Assembly (NCBI RefSeq): GCF_910591885.1
Contig: NC_063275.1
Location: forward strand, 12,078,501 to 12,142,500
Length of the DNA stretch: 64,000 nt
Source: Bombus terrestris
Taxonomy: Eukaryota > Arthropoda > Insecta > Hymenoptera > Apidae
Direction: 5' to 3'
Under the pieces are notes generated by a model, which had not been told where the DNA came from, did no database searches, and worked only from the letters and a program-made list of their open reading frames with translations. Within the stretch, counting starts at the first letter, position 1. Each line of letters starts with the position of its first letter. A program made the position numbers and the translations under genes. Of the stretch, positions 12,791-26,005 are shown in pieces.

Positions 12791-15700
12791 ATCCAACCGT
12801 CGCATGAAGATGAATTTGAATTTTTCGACTCTTCCCCGACCAGTATAAATAAACGGATGCGATCGCGAGTGACAGTATATAGCGAGATATAGCGAGTACA
12901 TAGTGAGTTCATATACAGTACATATCGAGTATCTAACAGCATCTAGAGTATCTTCGAGTATCTAACGAACGTCTATCAAATCATGCGACGAGCATTTACG
13001 TGTATTTATTCCACGATTTTATTTTGCGATTTATACTTCGTACTAACGACTAATGTCTACATTTGTATATTAATTTATTGTCTTAAATATATTCGACGGT
13101 TACAACAACAAGTAATCTCGTCATTAATCCTCACGACCTACGTCCTCTTCACACAAACATCTACAAATAGAAAAAATGTTATTTCTCTTTTTACCTTTCA
13201 AATACGATTCCTGAAAAAAATTATGGATAATTAAAATAATAATTGTTCCATTGGCTTATATTCAGCTTACTAAGGTCAATGAAACATACTGAAATAAAAA
13301 GAACCGACTACCTCTTTATTTTCATTATAACTTACAAAAAAGAGGAACTGTACTTTCGAAGTAGCTACTGAATTATTTCCTAGTTAAATAAACTAATTGA
13401 AGTTAACCGATCCAACAGGTTCTACATTTCTGTCAGTTGCAATTTATGGTTACCTACTAATTATATCATATCCGCTGTATTTGAAATGTCATGTTGTTGT
13501 TGACCTTCCGTAACATGAAGTGGCAGTAACACGAAACTTTCTTATACACCCACGATCTCGAATAATTCTGTTGGAAAGTTTTGGAAAGTAACTTTAACCT
13601 ACAACCTTTTTCTAAATCAAAGATCAAAATTTGATCATCAAAAATATTGTAATCAAAAATAGTGCTATATAAAATGATCAATGATGTTTCTCTTATATTT
13701 AATCATTTGATACATTACTAATAAATAATAATAATATATTATATTATAGGAATATATTCATTGCTTCACATGTGATTATTTAATATGGCGCTTAATTGGA
13801 TTTTATGATCATGCAAGATGTTATATCGTAATTTTCTTTCTAGACAATCGTTTACACATTGATATACCTACACGTGTCGAGTATGTATTTTAAAACAAAC
13901 ATAAGTCGACGTCGTGCGTTTGGACACGTATGTTTTATGAGCAATGTTTGCAGATACACGTCGATGAAGTAGTAGCAATAAACATTTTTTTTTAACTTTT
14001 CCATAAATGTTTTCAATTTTCATTCATTCGCTTTTTTTGGAAAAAATAATAATATAATAAGTTTTATGTATTTACGAATGTAGACTTAATCTTTATATAT
14101 AGAAATACTTTCCTTATTACCGCTTTCTAATAGAGTAAAACGTTGTACAGTTGCTAGGAAAAATCACTTACGGCCACTTTTGGTTTCGCCGTCATTAAAT
14201 TCACGTCAATCCTAACCAATCGTAATTTAAGCTAGAAATTACTCGAAGGCGGCGCTAATGGATCATTGTTCATGCGCGCGAAACTTACTTAATACGTCCT
14301 AATTCCTCGTTGCTCTCGTAAACTCGTAAAATTGCTTACTATATTGCATTGTATTGAACATTGAGCATATTGGGCATTGTATTGTGGTTGGTATTGAACT
14401 CGCAAGATTTCCATTTAACCATAAAATCACATTGAGAAACGTAGAAAAGAATATATTCTTAAGGAAATAACCTTGGACACTTAATCGTTTCATCTGAAAG
14501 AGATTCTAAATATGTATGTATTGACTTCTTCCGAAAGATTCGTTTCGTTTTTATTATAAATTCCTAGCAAATAATATTATTGCTGTTAGTTGGAAAATTA
14601 ATAGGAAACATAAAAAAATTCATTAATAAAACAGGTTCATTTTTTCAGTAAAACAATATTAAATCTCATATATACATACCAAGATATATACATATCTTTA
14701 TCTGTCTCATTCACCAAGTATAATATAGTCCCATTATTATGTATTTGTCATAATCTTTACAAAACTTATTCCAAATACATAGGCCAAGGATGAAATACTC
14801 TAGGAGAGCCTATAGAAACTATTTAAAAGAATTCATTACTAAAAAGGTCAACAGTTTTTTAAGAAAAGCTCGTGAAACTACAAACGGTGAAAAATCTAAT
14901 TCTAGTTAAATCTTTCCTAATTCTTAATCATTCCAAACCAAACAGCATTAAAAAGTTTCTTACATGTAAGTTGAAGTAAATAATACGAAATATTTTAGGT
15001 TCACAGAAATTCTTCGGTAAATGTTTCTAATCAAATATATTATTTCCTAACAAAATCTCACCTAGTTCATCGAACCTATAAACATCAAGGAGATAAAAGG
15101 TTGTCGCAAATTGTAACGAAACGAACGAGAGAAAGAGGCCCGGAGGAAAGTGGAAATCATCGGCCGGCTGAAGAGATCGATTAGAAAATATACGCGTACG
15201 ACATTTCTCCAATTCTATTTTCTTCCCCGAGCGAAACACATTGGATGAAAAGTCTGACCCTGCCGTATAGTTGGATTAAAGCAAAAGTTTCTCTCGTCGT
15301 GCATTGAGGCCGATTCCACTGCGCAATGTACACATTCATACAACCTATTAAGCCGAGTTTATACTTGATGAACAGATACGAACAAACATAAACGACATCA
15401 ATGAATCAACGTGATAAGCATCAACAAACATGATTGGTTAGTAGATGACACACCAAGTGTGATTTAAATTGCGATGAAGCTTCCACTAGTCACAGGTTAG
15501 GTTAGGCTGTGGACTTTATCAATTAACAAGGGAGTTCTAAAAAACCTTGAGTATACAGTTGCTTACGAAAGTATTTGAATATTTATAGAAACCTTCTTTT
15601 GTTATGCGAAACGATTCTGAAATTGATGAAAGTGAAGAAACGCGACTATTATGATTATATTGATACATTTTAAACAAATCTGAAACTAATACATAGAAGT

Positions 15701-16842
15701 TACAAGACATTTTCTCTTGCGGGTACTTATATATTTCATAGAGATCATAAAAGTGTTTAAACAATGAATTATCTATTATGTTAATAATCTTTAATATTTA
15801 ATGGGAGCATGTTTAACACCTGTTACATGTATAAGATGGTTATTCATGTATATGTACTAATTTTTTACTGTTTGCAATAAAAGACTTGTAACTTTTATAT
15901 GCATTTTTAGATCGATTTCATATTTTATCAAATATAATCAAAATAGTCGGGTCTCCTATTGCCTATGAAATTTTAAATGAATGAAATTTTCAAGTGTTTG
16001 TTTATTGTAATGATATTGGATTACTTCTCAAAGTTGGCTTGAAGAACTGGTGGGCATAGCGATGTCTTCTTAAAGAAGGAAAATCCAATCAACCAATTAT
16101 TGTGGAGCTTCTGTACTGGTTTGCGTTCATTCGTCAGGTGCAGACCCGGCTTTATAAAGCAGTTGGATAACTCAAAGAGAATACAGTATACTATAGAGGC
16201 AGGAATTAATTTATGTCGCTGAGTACATGTGAGCCGTACCACTCTCATATGTGTGGGTGCACGGATACTTTCTCTACGGTCGAGGTCTCCCATATACAAC
16301 CCGACACGACTTCCTTCCATACAGATTCGAACTTTCTCCGGTTTTGCAGTAGCAGCGGCGGCTACAACCGCGTGGCCATGTTGCGTCATGTCGAGTGGAT
16401 CCTCGGATGACGAAGCGAAACAGTAATGCGATGGTGTTAATGAAATATGTATTAACAAACTATACTGGTAATACCGGCGTATTAGTGTAGATTACGATTT
16501 GGATGTAGAATATTTGAAAAAGTAGCGAGAAGAAATACTATAAGAAAATATTGAAGTCATGTTTGTCGACGATTCGTGTAGTAAATATTTACTTAGTCCT
16601 TGCTTTTGCAGTATGTTTTAATCTTGAGTAGGTTCTGGAATTTATATATTATTTAGTTAACGTGGAGCAATGCCATGTGAAAATTTGTAATAATAGGAAG
16701 TTTTTCTTTATTAGGCTTTTCTTTCTTTGCTACGTAGACTTACTATAATTTTCTATAATCTTCGTTCGTAATACGTCTAAAAAATATGTGTGATAATCAG
16801 GTGAAATAATAACAAAATTGTCTTAACAAAATATTAATCAAC
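12791..16842. other. gene-poor region upstream of the minus-strand P450
   Basis: About 4 kb with no gene I can support. It holds a TATAAATA box at 12844-12851 followed by an 83-codon open frame at 12983, and two GC-richer patches (about 15120-15320 and 16200-16430). The second patch carries a 145-codon minus-strand open frame (16458-16021) with no recognisable domain. The rest is AT-rich and featureless to me. Confidence 0.5.
12844..12851 (+). promoter_or_regulatory. candidate TATA box
   Basis: TATAAATA lies about 30 bases upstream of GTGACAGTATA, which could serve as an initiator. About 110 bases further on, an ATG at 12983 opens an 83-codon frame with hydrophobic stretches. No homology was recognised, so the downstream transcript is hypothetical. 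Confidence 0.3.
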
Positions 16843-16848
16843 TTTATT
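16843..16848 (-). terminator. polyadenylation signal of octad-repeat gene A
   Basis: AATAAA on the minus strand, about 235 bases downstream of the stop codon of the Trp/Lys repeat protein gene that ends at 17083. Confidence 0.45.
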
Positions 16849-17082
16849 TGTAACGGCATCGGTTAACAAAAGTAACAATAACATTGTATAAAAAGGGGGA
16901 GTAGAAAATATACATACATAAAGACAGAACGCGTTAGGGTCAGGGCCGTGTCAGTCGATTAATCTTTCGAAAACTTAACTCTCTACAACTTATTATATGA
17001 CTAAGATAATATATACAGCGGCTTATGTTACAATACTCTTGAATAGGTTTTTATACAAGCTATAGATTTTTATACTGTTCGA

Positions 17083-18949
17083 TCAGTGATTGGTAAACCC
17101 AAAGTTGGCTGTCTGACCGCTTTGATTTTTCGATGCTGGTGGTGGCACCAGGTCCTGACTGATCGAGGGAGCTTCAGTCTTCGAAGATCTATCCCATCTA
17201 ACCTTATTCTCGTCGATTCGATGTTGCTGTTGTTGAGCCTGAGCGTTCTGCTTTGAAGCAGCATCAGAACTATAAGGAACTATCTGAGAACTTTGAGTCT
17301 CTGTATCTTTTCGGTCTTCCCAACCATGGTGATGGGGATGGTGGTCATCCACAGGGAACCATTCCGATATCCAAACTGGTTTCCAAATCTTCTTCCATGC
17401 TGGAACCCAAATTTCCTTCCAAGCTGGTACCCAAATCTGTTTCCAAGCCTCTTTCCAGGCTAATTTCTTATCAGGTATCCACTCAAGTTTCTTATCAGCC
17501 TTCCAAATCTGTTTCCAAGCCTCTTTCCATTCCAGCTTTTTATCAGGCACCCAAACAAGTTTCTTGGATGGTTTCCAAATCTGCTTCCATTCTTCCTTCC
17601 AGATAAGCTTCTTGTCATCCACCCAAATTTGCTTTTTGGCCGGCTTCCAGATTTGCTTCCAGGCTTCCACCCACTCCAGTTTTTTGTCCGGTACCCAGAT
17701 CTGTTTTTTCGCTGGTTTCCAATACTTTTTCCATAGTGGTTTCCATATCAGTTTCTTCTTCCACAGATCGTGACTAGTGTACTGCCATCCATGGTTATCG
17801 GTGCCGTGGAAGTGCTCACCAGGAATGCCGATTTTCACCCATTCAGGGATCCAGATTTTTTTCCAGGCTGGTACCTGAATCTCCTTCCACGCTGGTACTT
17901 GAATCTCCTTCCAAACCGGTTTCCAGATCTTTTTCCACGCGGGTACCTGAATTTCCTTCCAGGCTGGCACCTTTATAGGTTTCCAAACGGGTTTCCAAAT
18001 CTTTTTCCAGGCTGGTACCTGAATGTCCTTCCACACTGGGACCTGTATCTCCTTCCACACGGGCTTCCAAATCTTTTTCCAAGCTGGCACCTGAATGTCT
18101 TTCCATACTGCCTTCTGTGTTGGTACCCACACGGGTTTCCAAATTTTCTTCCACGCGGGCTTCCATATTTGTTTCTTTGCTGGTTTCCAGATTTTCTTCC
18201 ATCCTGGCTTCCAAATCAGTTTCTTCTTCCAATAGCCATGATCGTGGTGATGATGGTGATGATCGTCATGGTGTTCTTCGAGCGCTCCGTTGCCTCCATC
18301 GCCACCAGAATAACCAAAACCACCACCAACGTCACCTCCACTGGAATGGCCAAAACTACCGCCAATGTCACCTCCAGAATGACCAAAACCACCGCCAATG
18401 TCACCACCGCCAATGTCACCACCGCCAGAGTGACCAAAGCCACCTCCTCCAGAATGGCCGAAACCATCTCCTGCATCACTGCCGTGAACGCTAAGGTCTC
18501 CACCGTGACCACCTAGATCTCCGCCATAACCGGTAGCTAAACCGCCACCATGGCCCCCCAAATCATCACCCCATCTCTTCTGTGCCGCTGTGCCATATCT
18601 ATGTTCAAAAGTTATTTAAACAACTATAATAATTTTAAAATACTTTTTGATGCAATTTAAATTTACTAGTAAACTTACTATAGTATTACTATGACATTTA
18701 CTACAGTATTTGAATTGTTTAAAATATTTTAAAAATATTTTAAATTGTTAAAAATATTTTTATTCTGAAAGATCATAGAAATAGTATATAGTAAGAATGA
18801 TTTTAATGAAATTCTATTTATGTTTTTAGTAAAAATAATAAAATGTACACTTACGGAATTTGTTGCTGAGACTTCTGTTCTTGCAGTTGATTCTGATCCA
18901 CTGCCTTGCTCGCCACAAGTGCGGCTTGCAGTAGCACTACTAGTGCAGC
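17083..18949 (-). CDS. secreted Trp/Lys octapeptide-repeat protein A (first exon missing)
   Basis: Exons seen: 18949-18855 and 18598-17083, joined in phase 2 (CC|A). A small first exon carrying the ATG, ending in phase 0, must lie upstream and was not found. Exon 2 encodes a signal-peptide core (AALVVLLQAALVASKA) and a Gln-rich stretch. Then follow a Gly-rich segment with several FGHSGG-type repeats, a His/Asp cluster (HHDDHHHHHHDHG), 17 octapeptides of form WK[KED]I[WQ][KV]P[AV], a hinge (IGIPGE... then HGWQYTSHDLWKKKLIWKP), 17 more octads richer in KKQIWVPD/KKLEWKEA, a His-rich patch, and a polar Gln/Ser tail. About 535 residues are visible. Probably a structural cuticle or other extracellular-matrix protein; this is inferred from composition. 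The hinge and octads recur in the paralogue at 35891-37941. Drosophila Vajk cuticular proteins are a possible family match, from memory only. Confidence 0.82.
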
Positions 18950-19988
18950 CTGTGAACAACGTAATTGCAGATATTACAGAATTTCTCTATAAGTAACATG
19001 CTAGCAAATGTCACTATCTAACGCCGTCTGCCTTAACTATTTTTGAGTTCCACATATAATCACGTTTAAATCTTGACAAGAAAACTGAAACATACAATAG
19101 AAGACACGGAGAAATTTCGATTTTTTCATGGTAATATTCTAGTCATGACTTTTAACCGCTGTTCGTTTATGGTACATCACTTTCGAAACTCGTTGCTGAT
19201 CGATAATCAAGTAACACGTTTGTCGACAAATAGTGACTGTCGCCCTACAGTTCCGGTTCTGTCCATCGTTGTTCTCTAATTGTTATACATCGTTGAGGAG
19301 GAATACTATGAGCATTGAAGAAAACAGAATCGTTTAAAATTATAATAAATAATTGAAATATCTAGTTCAATGTTTCTGCAACATTAAATATTTTAAAACT
19401 TAAATTATATTATCAGATATTATTTTCTAGATTTATAATTATTCATGAAGGGTATGCACATTTTACTTATATTTTATTATATTATGTCTGGACAACAAAA
19501 TGATTAAAAACGATCTACATAGTACCATATAAATTAACCATAGATTCTATTTTTCAGATAAATAACCTGGAGCGTCTAACGTTGGCCCAATCGTTAAATG
19601 GTAATCAGCATTACTTTACCAGAAACTTCAAGTACGATGATCTTAATAGTCAAGTCGATCACCATTCTTCAATCATGACACTCGCTACTTACTCCAGATA
19701 TGACGAATCTCAAAGACATCACCGATTATTTCGCTTGCACCCTTGCTACGATGAAGTCGTTCGAGTACATCCACCTTACTCAGATGAGATAGTTAAAAGA
19801 TTCACGATTTGTGGATAAGATCGAGAAACTTAATCGAAACAAATATTTTGAAAGTAAAACTAACCACGCATCCCGGGCGAATCCTCATATTTTTTGCAAT
19901 GCCGCCCGTCGGGCTCGGGCCGCGTACTCTTGTTCCCTAAGTGCAGGAAAACGTAAGTTACTTCGTCCAATCAGCGGAACGCCGTAGT

Positions 19989-19994
19989 TATATA
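19989..19994 (+). promoter_or_regulatory. candidate TATA box in a GC-rich island
   Basis: TATATA (AGTTATATAGGCGCG) lies 53 bases upstream of an ATG at 20042 that begins MVRLGQVLKVV before a possible GTAAAA donor. The surrounding 19880-20180 is clearly GC-richer than its flanks. The motif also reads on the minus strand, so direction is uncertain. Confidence 0.3.
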
Positions 19995-21836
19995 GGCGCG
20001 TATTCTCCCCCAGTGCTATCGTCGGAAGGTGACTCGTGGACATGGTGCGCCTGGGCCAGGTGCTGAAGGTGGTGGTAAAATCGTCCTGGTGGAGGAGGCA
20101 GTCCACATAGTCAGAGGAAATCGAGACGCGATGGTGGTGGGCTCCGAGGGGAGGACGTTACGGAAAGCCCATAACTTGACTACCTAGCGATGGAACCGAT
20201 TTTATTCTTTTCTGTTGGCTGACCACAGTTTGTTACATGAAAGTACTATCATGTTCTTGTAAGGTTTTCCTTTTTTGTGGATCTATATTTACAATATTTC
20301 AAATTTCAATGCTATTTCCTTCCTTAAACTAAGTAGTCGTTTTGGAGATAATCAGGGCATGAAGAAAATGTAATTTATATATTATATTATGTATTATGTA
20401 GAACTTGAGATAATGGAATTAATAGAATGAATTGTTCTTTTGAGTAAGAGTTTCTTTATTTTGAATATTGTATTTATTAATCAATTAAATTATATATATC
20501 ATATATCATTCCCATTTAGCATGTCGCAAATATTTAAAATTTCCAATTTCTCTTTGATGAAAATATATTTACCACATAATTTAATATAATTTAATTTAAT
20601 TAAATATATTTCATTCAATATAAAGATACTGGCTATATTATTTAGGAAAATTAATATGACAGAAAATGTCGTTATATATGTCACACAAATTTTTCTAGAA
20701 TATTGATACTATATTGTACATGATATGTATTTTACTCATATAACTATTTACAAAATTCAAAAGGAATCTCCACAACTGATTTCACTACAAAATCTGTTCT
20801 ACCTATCTTCTGCTCCTCATAATTGATATTGTATATTCTATAATTAGTAACCTATTCCATATTTCATAGTAACGCTAACAAAAAGTATCCATAAAATAAT
20901 TTGTAGAGCTCAGAAGGGACTTAATCCCATCGCTACGTTCGCTCTCCTTCTTCCTTGCCGGAGTCCACCTCCCACGACCAGACTGGCGATCTTACTTTAT
21001 ACTATACCACGATGGGCTATCGTTCCGGAGAAAGTGATCGGGAACGCGATCCGGTCGGGCGAGCCTGACGGTTTCGTTCTCTTGGTATTTACGCGGCTCT
21101 GTCCAGCGAAGGCGAAGTTCACGGGTAAGCAAGGTTATGTAGCAAGGTTATACCTGGTGTTCCAGATTACCTGAGAAGGGAAAAGTGGTGGCAAAAAGAG
21201 ATCGATCGGCGCCACGTGTGTTTCATGTAAATCTTTTCTCTTCGTATAATCGAATCGATTTCGGGATATCCAACCGTTTCACGTCCACTGCTGGTTTCTC
21301 TTCTGGAAGGCCCCACGGCTGGACCAGCATCATTTTTCCTTTCACATATCCTGTCATCGTTGATAAGCGCCGGAAGGCGTACGATCGACGTCACATCAAA
21401 TTTTGCCATTTGATTCAGTGATTGAGAAGCATACATTAAAGTAGGAAAAAGTTTCTTCATCTGTAAAAGATTAAAAGGAATTGGATTTTTAAGAGCTGAA
21501 GGAAAAGGTGTTGCGAATAATGGAAATGTAGAAATAGAAATTTGTATTATAAATTATAGAATCTCTAGTTATATTCCTTAATCCGTAATTTCTTTAATAA
21601 GGAAAAGTACATATTCATAAAAATGTCGTATAGAAAATCGCGGAACTAATTGTTGCTGCTAGGCACAATCGTAGTTTCGCCTTTACATCGAGTGAAAATA
21701 AATTTCCTGATGCGTTCTTATTCATTAATGATTTCTAATGCGTTCTGTTTCATTAATTACGCATACGGTTTGGGTAGAACAACTCCCGAATGAGTTACTA
21801 CCCGTTCAGTTATTCAACAGTCACGAGTCAAACAGA

Positions 21837-21890
21837 AATCTCTTATTTAATTAATTATTTAATTAATTAGCAATCTCTTATTTAATTTAA
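21837..21890. repeat. short direct duplication
   Basis: AATCTCTTATTTAATT occurs at about 21837 and again about 34 bases later, separated by TTAATTAATTAG-like sequence. It looks like a local slippage duplication. Confidence 0.6.
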
Positions 21891-24800
21891 TATCTCGTCT
21901 CAAGGTCATTGATTGAAATATGTCTAATACAATTTTGCTCCTTGGAAGAGGGACTCACATTCCTATATGTTACATACTTTCGCAAGATTTAATTGTCTGA
22001 AACGAAACAACGGACGCGGATTATGGTGACGTTGCGTTTTATTTGAAAAGCTCATAATCACAGACGGCTGCATCAGTGAAAGTTCAAGCTAAAGTGGGAA
22101 AAAATATTACAGTGCAAAAGGTACGACTCCTGTTACCTCTTTGAAATTTTAACCATCAGTAATCGCGAAATATATGTCAACATTCCAAATTTAATAGAAT
22201 ACATGTAATTTAGAAGAATAATAGCACAAATGAGGTTGTCAGAGAAACAAAAGTGGACGATGAAGGTAGGAAACGAAATAAGTTATGAGAAAGCATACTC
22301 AATAAAAATGATATAAAAGTATTTCTTTCACTTTAATGATAATTTCTTTTACTTTAGTTCCATCTTCAGGTGACGCACTTTGATCATCACAAATGATGCA
22401 AAATCTGAAATATGGTAAGAATAAGTGAATGATAATAAATAATAATAAATGTCATAAAGTAGATATTTCTAATTAGACAATGAAATCTTTATTTTATTTA
22501 ATCTAGGTATCAGAGGCTTGAAGTGGATATCGATTGCATCGAACGTATTCCAAAGTTATTTTGTATGTTAATATGTTGTACTATACCACTGGGTTTGCGA
22601 GCCAAGCTGGAAGTGATAACTGTCTAACTTCGCGCGAAATACGCAACGACAGGTACACGTATTCGCAGGATGAAAGTGAATTCTTTATTCTACGAAGCCA
22701 AACACTTGAAAGCAAACGAAACTGCTAGGATATGTTCCAACTATTCCGGTTCGTAAATCATTTGGTCGCGCGGTTGCTCCAGATTTTCAAACCCGTGCGC
22801 GAGAACAATCCAGACCGACGTTTCACCATTCCTCCGCGTCTGCGATATTAGTTTCCTCTTGATACTGGCATTTTCTTTTGACCCTAAGAAAAAGGTCCAA
22901 CCTGAAACGTTCAAAGCTGAAAGCCATCATTCTTAGAATTTCTTATTAAGTTCTAACTTTCAGTTCTTCATACGTCTATAATTGCGTGTCACAATTTAAA
23001 AACCCGGCGCGGAATAAATACTTATTGGCTGTTATGTGGTAAAGTTTCGCTAATTAATTTCCTATTTTTTATAAGGAGAGTTAGCAATCGCAAATATTGA
23101 TGTATGTACATATATATTATGTCTAGGAGTGTGAAACGGAGAAGAAGATATGAAATGTGTCATGTATCATTTGGCGCGTGGGTGGAAGTAAAAAAAGGAC
23201 GTTTGAGACGTTCCAAAGGCGCGACGGTAAATAGAGGATTGAAATATTTTAGAAATTTGTATTTGCACTCCAGATGGTCGACTTATAGGCAAATACCTAC
23301 GGCTTGCTTTCTAAACGTCTCGTCCCTCGAGGTAGTCTCGCTCCTCGAAATGTCTCTTCTTCGATATTTGGGTTACGTGCTCCGGTAAAAACGTTTACGA
23401 AAAACAAACGATTGCTTCACGTTCCCGGAAACGATGTCTTAGTTTAGTTCTTATCAGAAGTAGAACTAGGTCTTTCTCCTATTTTCTTCTTTGAGAGTTA
23501 GGAAGAAAAGTTTTATTCACGAAAGATAAAAGAATTGGTACCATATTATTAACAAATTAATCTGCAATTAAGAATAATATTAATATTTACGTTACTAATT
23601 TTCAATATGGAGAAGTGATATAAACTTTATGAAAGAAAAAAGATCTAAATATCTATCTTCTTCTTTTAAAACTCACATTGTTAGAAAATTGCTCTTTATG
23701 ATAAGGAGTAATGTAAGTATTTATGATATTCGTTTCGTTTAGAACAAAATACGTTTTGCATTGCGTGATACTTTATCCTACTTAAAAGATGTTCCCGCCA
23801 CCTTCGGTGAAGTAATGGGTAATAGGTTTAAATCTTTACACGAAGTTCTACACTGGTGATTTCTACATTGGTGTTATTTACTGCATCTCTATATCAAATA
23901 GTCGGCAATAATCGAGGAAACGAGCAAGCAGATATGCAAGATGAAAGTTTGTCCTTCCTATTCTATGCACGATATCTTTCGAGCTTATAGTCTCTTTTGA
24001 TTCCACAATGTGTTTGCTTTCTATTAGCGGTGGAAAAGGACATATGAATTTTCTTAAAAAATAAAAATTATAGTGAATTTCATTACTAACTATTCAAAGA
24101 ATTCTTAAAAATGTTTAGCTTTTGAGAAAGCGAAGAAAATAGAATTTCTAAAGAAATAATTCGTCTCTAAAAAACAGAGATATAAAACTTGTTCTATCAG
24201 AATGTTACTCTACCTACAAGAACACGTGTAGTCGTCTAAGAACACGTTCTGATGTTTCGTACACCATCCTAACTTTTTTCTATCGGTAAAATCAAATGAT
24301 TACAATATCGTTAGTCTTCAAGATATAATTACGTCCCTTTACTTCGAAAATCTTTCATTTGTCTTTGATTTTTTGTCCATGTAATGTCTCGGGAGTGAAA
24401 GGTGTCCGTGGTGATTTCATACTACATGGTCACATACACGTACGCTCGTTTACGCACGTTCGCATGTCCATATAAACAAACATTATCGCGTTACCTAATC
24501 CTTGTTACCCGCCATCCATTAACAATTAATGCTTTGCCATGATTTTCACCAATTAAAGTGTCCACGCGAATAATATAGAGAATTAGAAAATACAAAACTG
24601 CACAGTAAATAATTGCACATTACATAATATGAAAAAATATATAAAATATATAAATATATAAACATATATAAAATATAGCACTTTTTATAATATTCGATAG
24701 GTAAAGCAACTTTCTATTTTGCTATTTTTTATATTTTTGTGATTACTATACTCTCTAAAATATGAATTTACATAAAAACCTGCAGTTTATTTGTAACGAT

Positions 24801-25724
24801 ATTTTACGATCTTGAGTTAGCAGTAAACAAAGAAATTTATGTTTAAGTCAAAAGTTCTATCACGTTTTAAGTTTCAAATTTCATGTAGTGCCCAAATTAA
24901 TCTTTGACAGGTGTCGTGGCACGTGTATCGTCTTCAGTACACACTGAACTTTCCATTCATGTTTCTGACATTTTCAACGCTTGTCAGATAAGTATAATAG
25001 TAGCATGCACTATCGGTGGCACACATGATTTGAAAGAAAAATTGTGCGTGAAGACACCGGAATGTGTTAGAAAGCAACTCAATGTGAAGTATCCTTGTTA
25101 AGATTTTATTTCAATCAGAACTAATCTTATTTACATATTTGAGAAAATTTATTTTTCATTGCATGGAAAACTTTAGTAAACTTTCGAATCATTTTGTAGG
25201 GTTTTATCGGTTGATGAACTTCGTAGTATTTTTTTTCACCAAACGTTCAACAAGTGTTGCTTAACTAAAACTATATTTGATGTTCAATTAGGACGTTTGG
25301 TATATGCTGTCGTTCGTTATACAGTTCGGTTAATGTCAGATCCTTTGAATGTCTGCCAGTTCCGGCGTGTGGAAGTTCAGTGAAAGTAACAAATACCGCC
25401 GGGCAATTGATGTAACAGCCTTACTCTGGACTTCAGTCTATCTCGTCATTCTATTACGAATCGTAATGCCTTTTAGAACTACGATGGGTCGCCCCTGTTA
25501 ATAAGTGGGTAAGTCAGTGAAAGGTGTTCCATCATTCGTAGTCCATATCCTGGAATTAAGATACATACTTAAGAAAATTATGAAAGGAGCTATTTAAAAT
25601 TTACAGCATCGTAACTTCTCATTGATTGATTACAAAGGATTCTTAAGCTTGATATTTATTTTCCCGCTACTTTTGTGTATTAATATATGGTATAAATGTT
25701 GCTAGTACTACATCTGAATTTCCA

Positions 25725-26005
25725 AAGTATCTCAGTTCTCGACGTATCAATTTTGATGTACTTGGTGCGAAAATACTTGAGTTCACGTATATCTGAATCC
25801 AGGAATACTTAATCAACATCGATAATCCGGAATACATAATTTTTATAATGTCTGAAGTCAGAGATAGCTGAAGTAGGTACTTGAGCTTTCAAATACATAA
25901 ATCCAAGAGTGCGTGAATTTTCAATGTACAAGTTCTCGTATATGTATTCTCTTCCGAATCTTTGATTATTTGAATTTTGAAGTAAGTACTTGAGTTGCTA
26001 TCGTG
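25725..26005. repeat. degenerate short-period repeat block 1
   Basis: Variants of TACTTGAGTTC and TATCTGAATCC alternate through about 280 bases (for example AATACTTGAGTTCACGTAT and GTACTTGAGCTTTCAAATAC). The unit is about 20 bases but badly eroded. It resembles an old minisatellite. A similar block is at 29575-29830. Confidence 0.4.

Noticed and set aside
16021..16458. 145-codon minus-strand open frame
   Set aside because: No recognisable domain and no promoter or conserved start. Kept only as a note under the gene-poor region.
17770..18516. 248-codon plus-strand frame, and neighbouring frames on both strands
   Set aside because: Antisense or alternate-frame shadows of octad gene A produced by its biased repeats.
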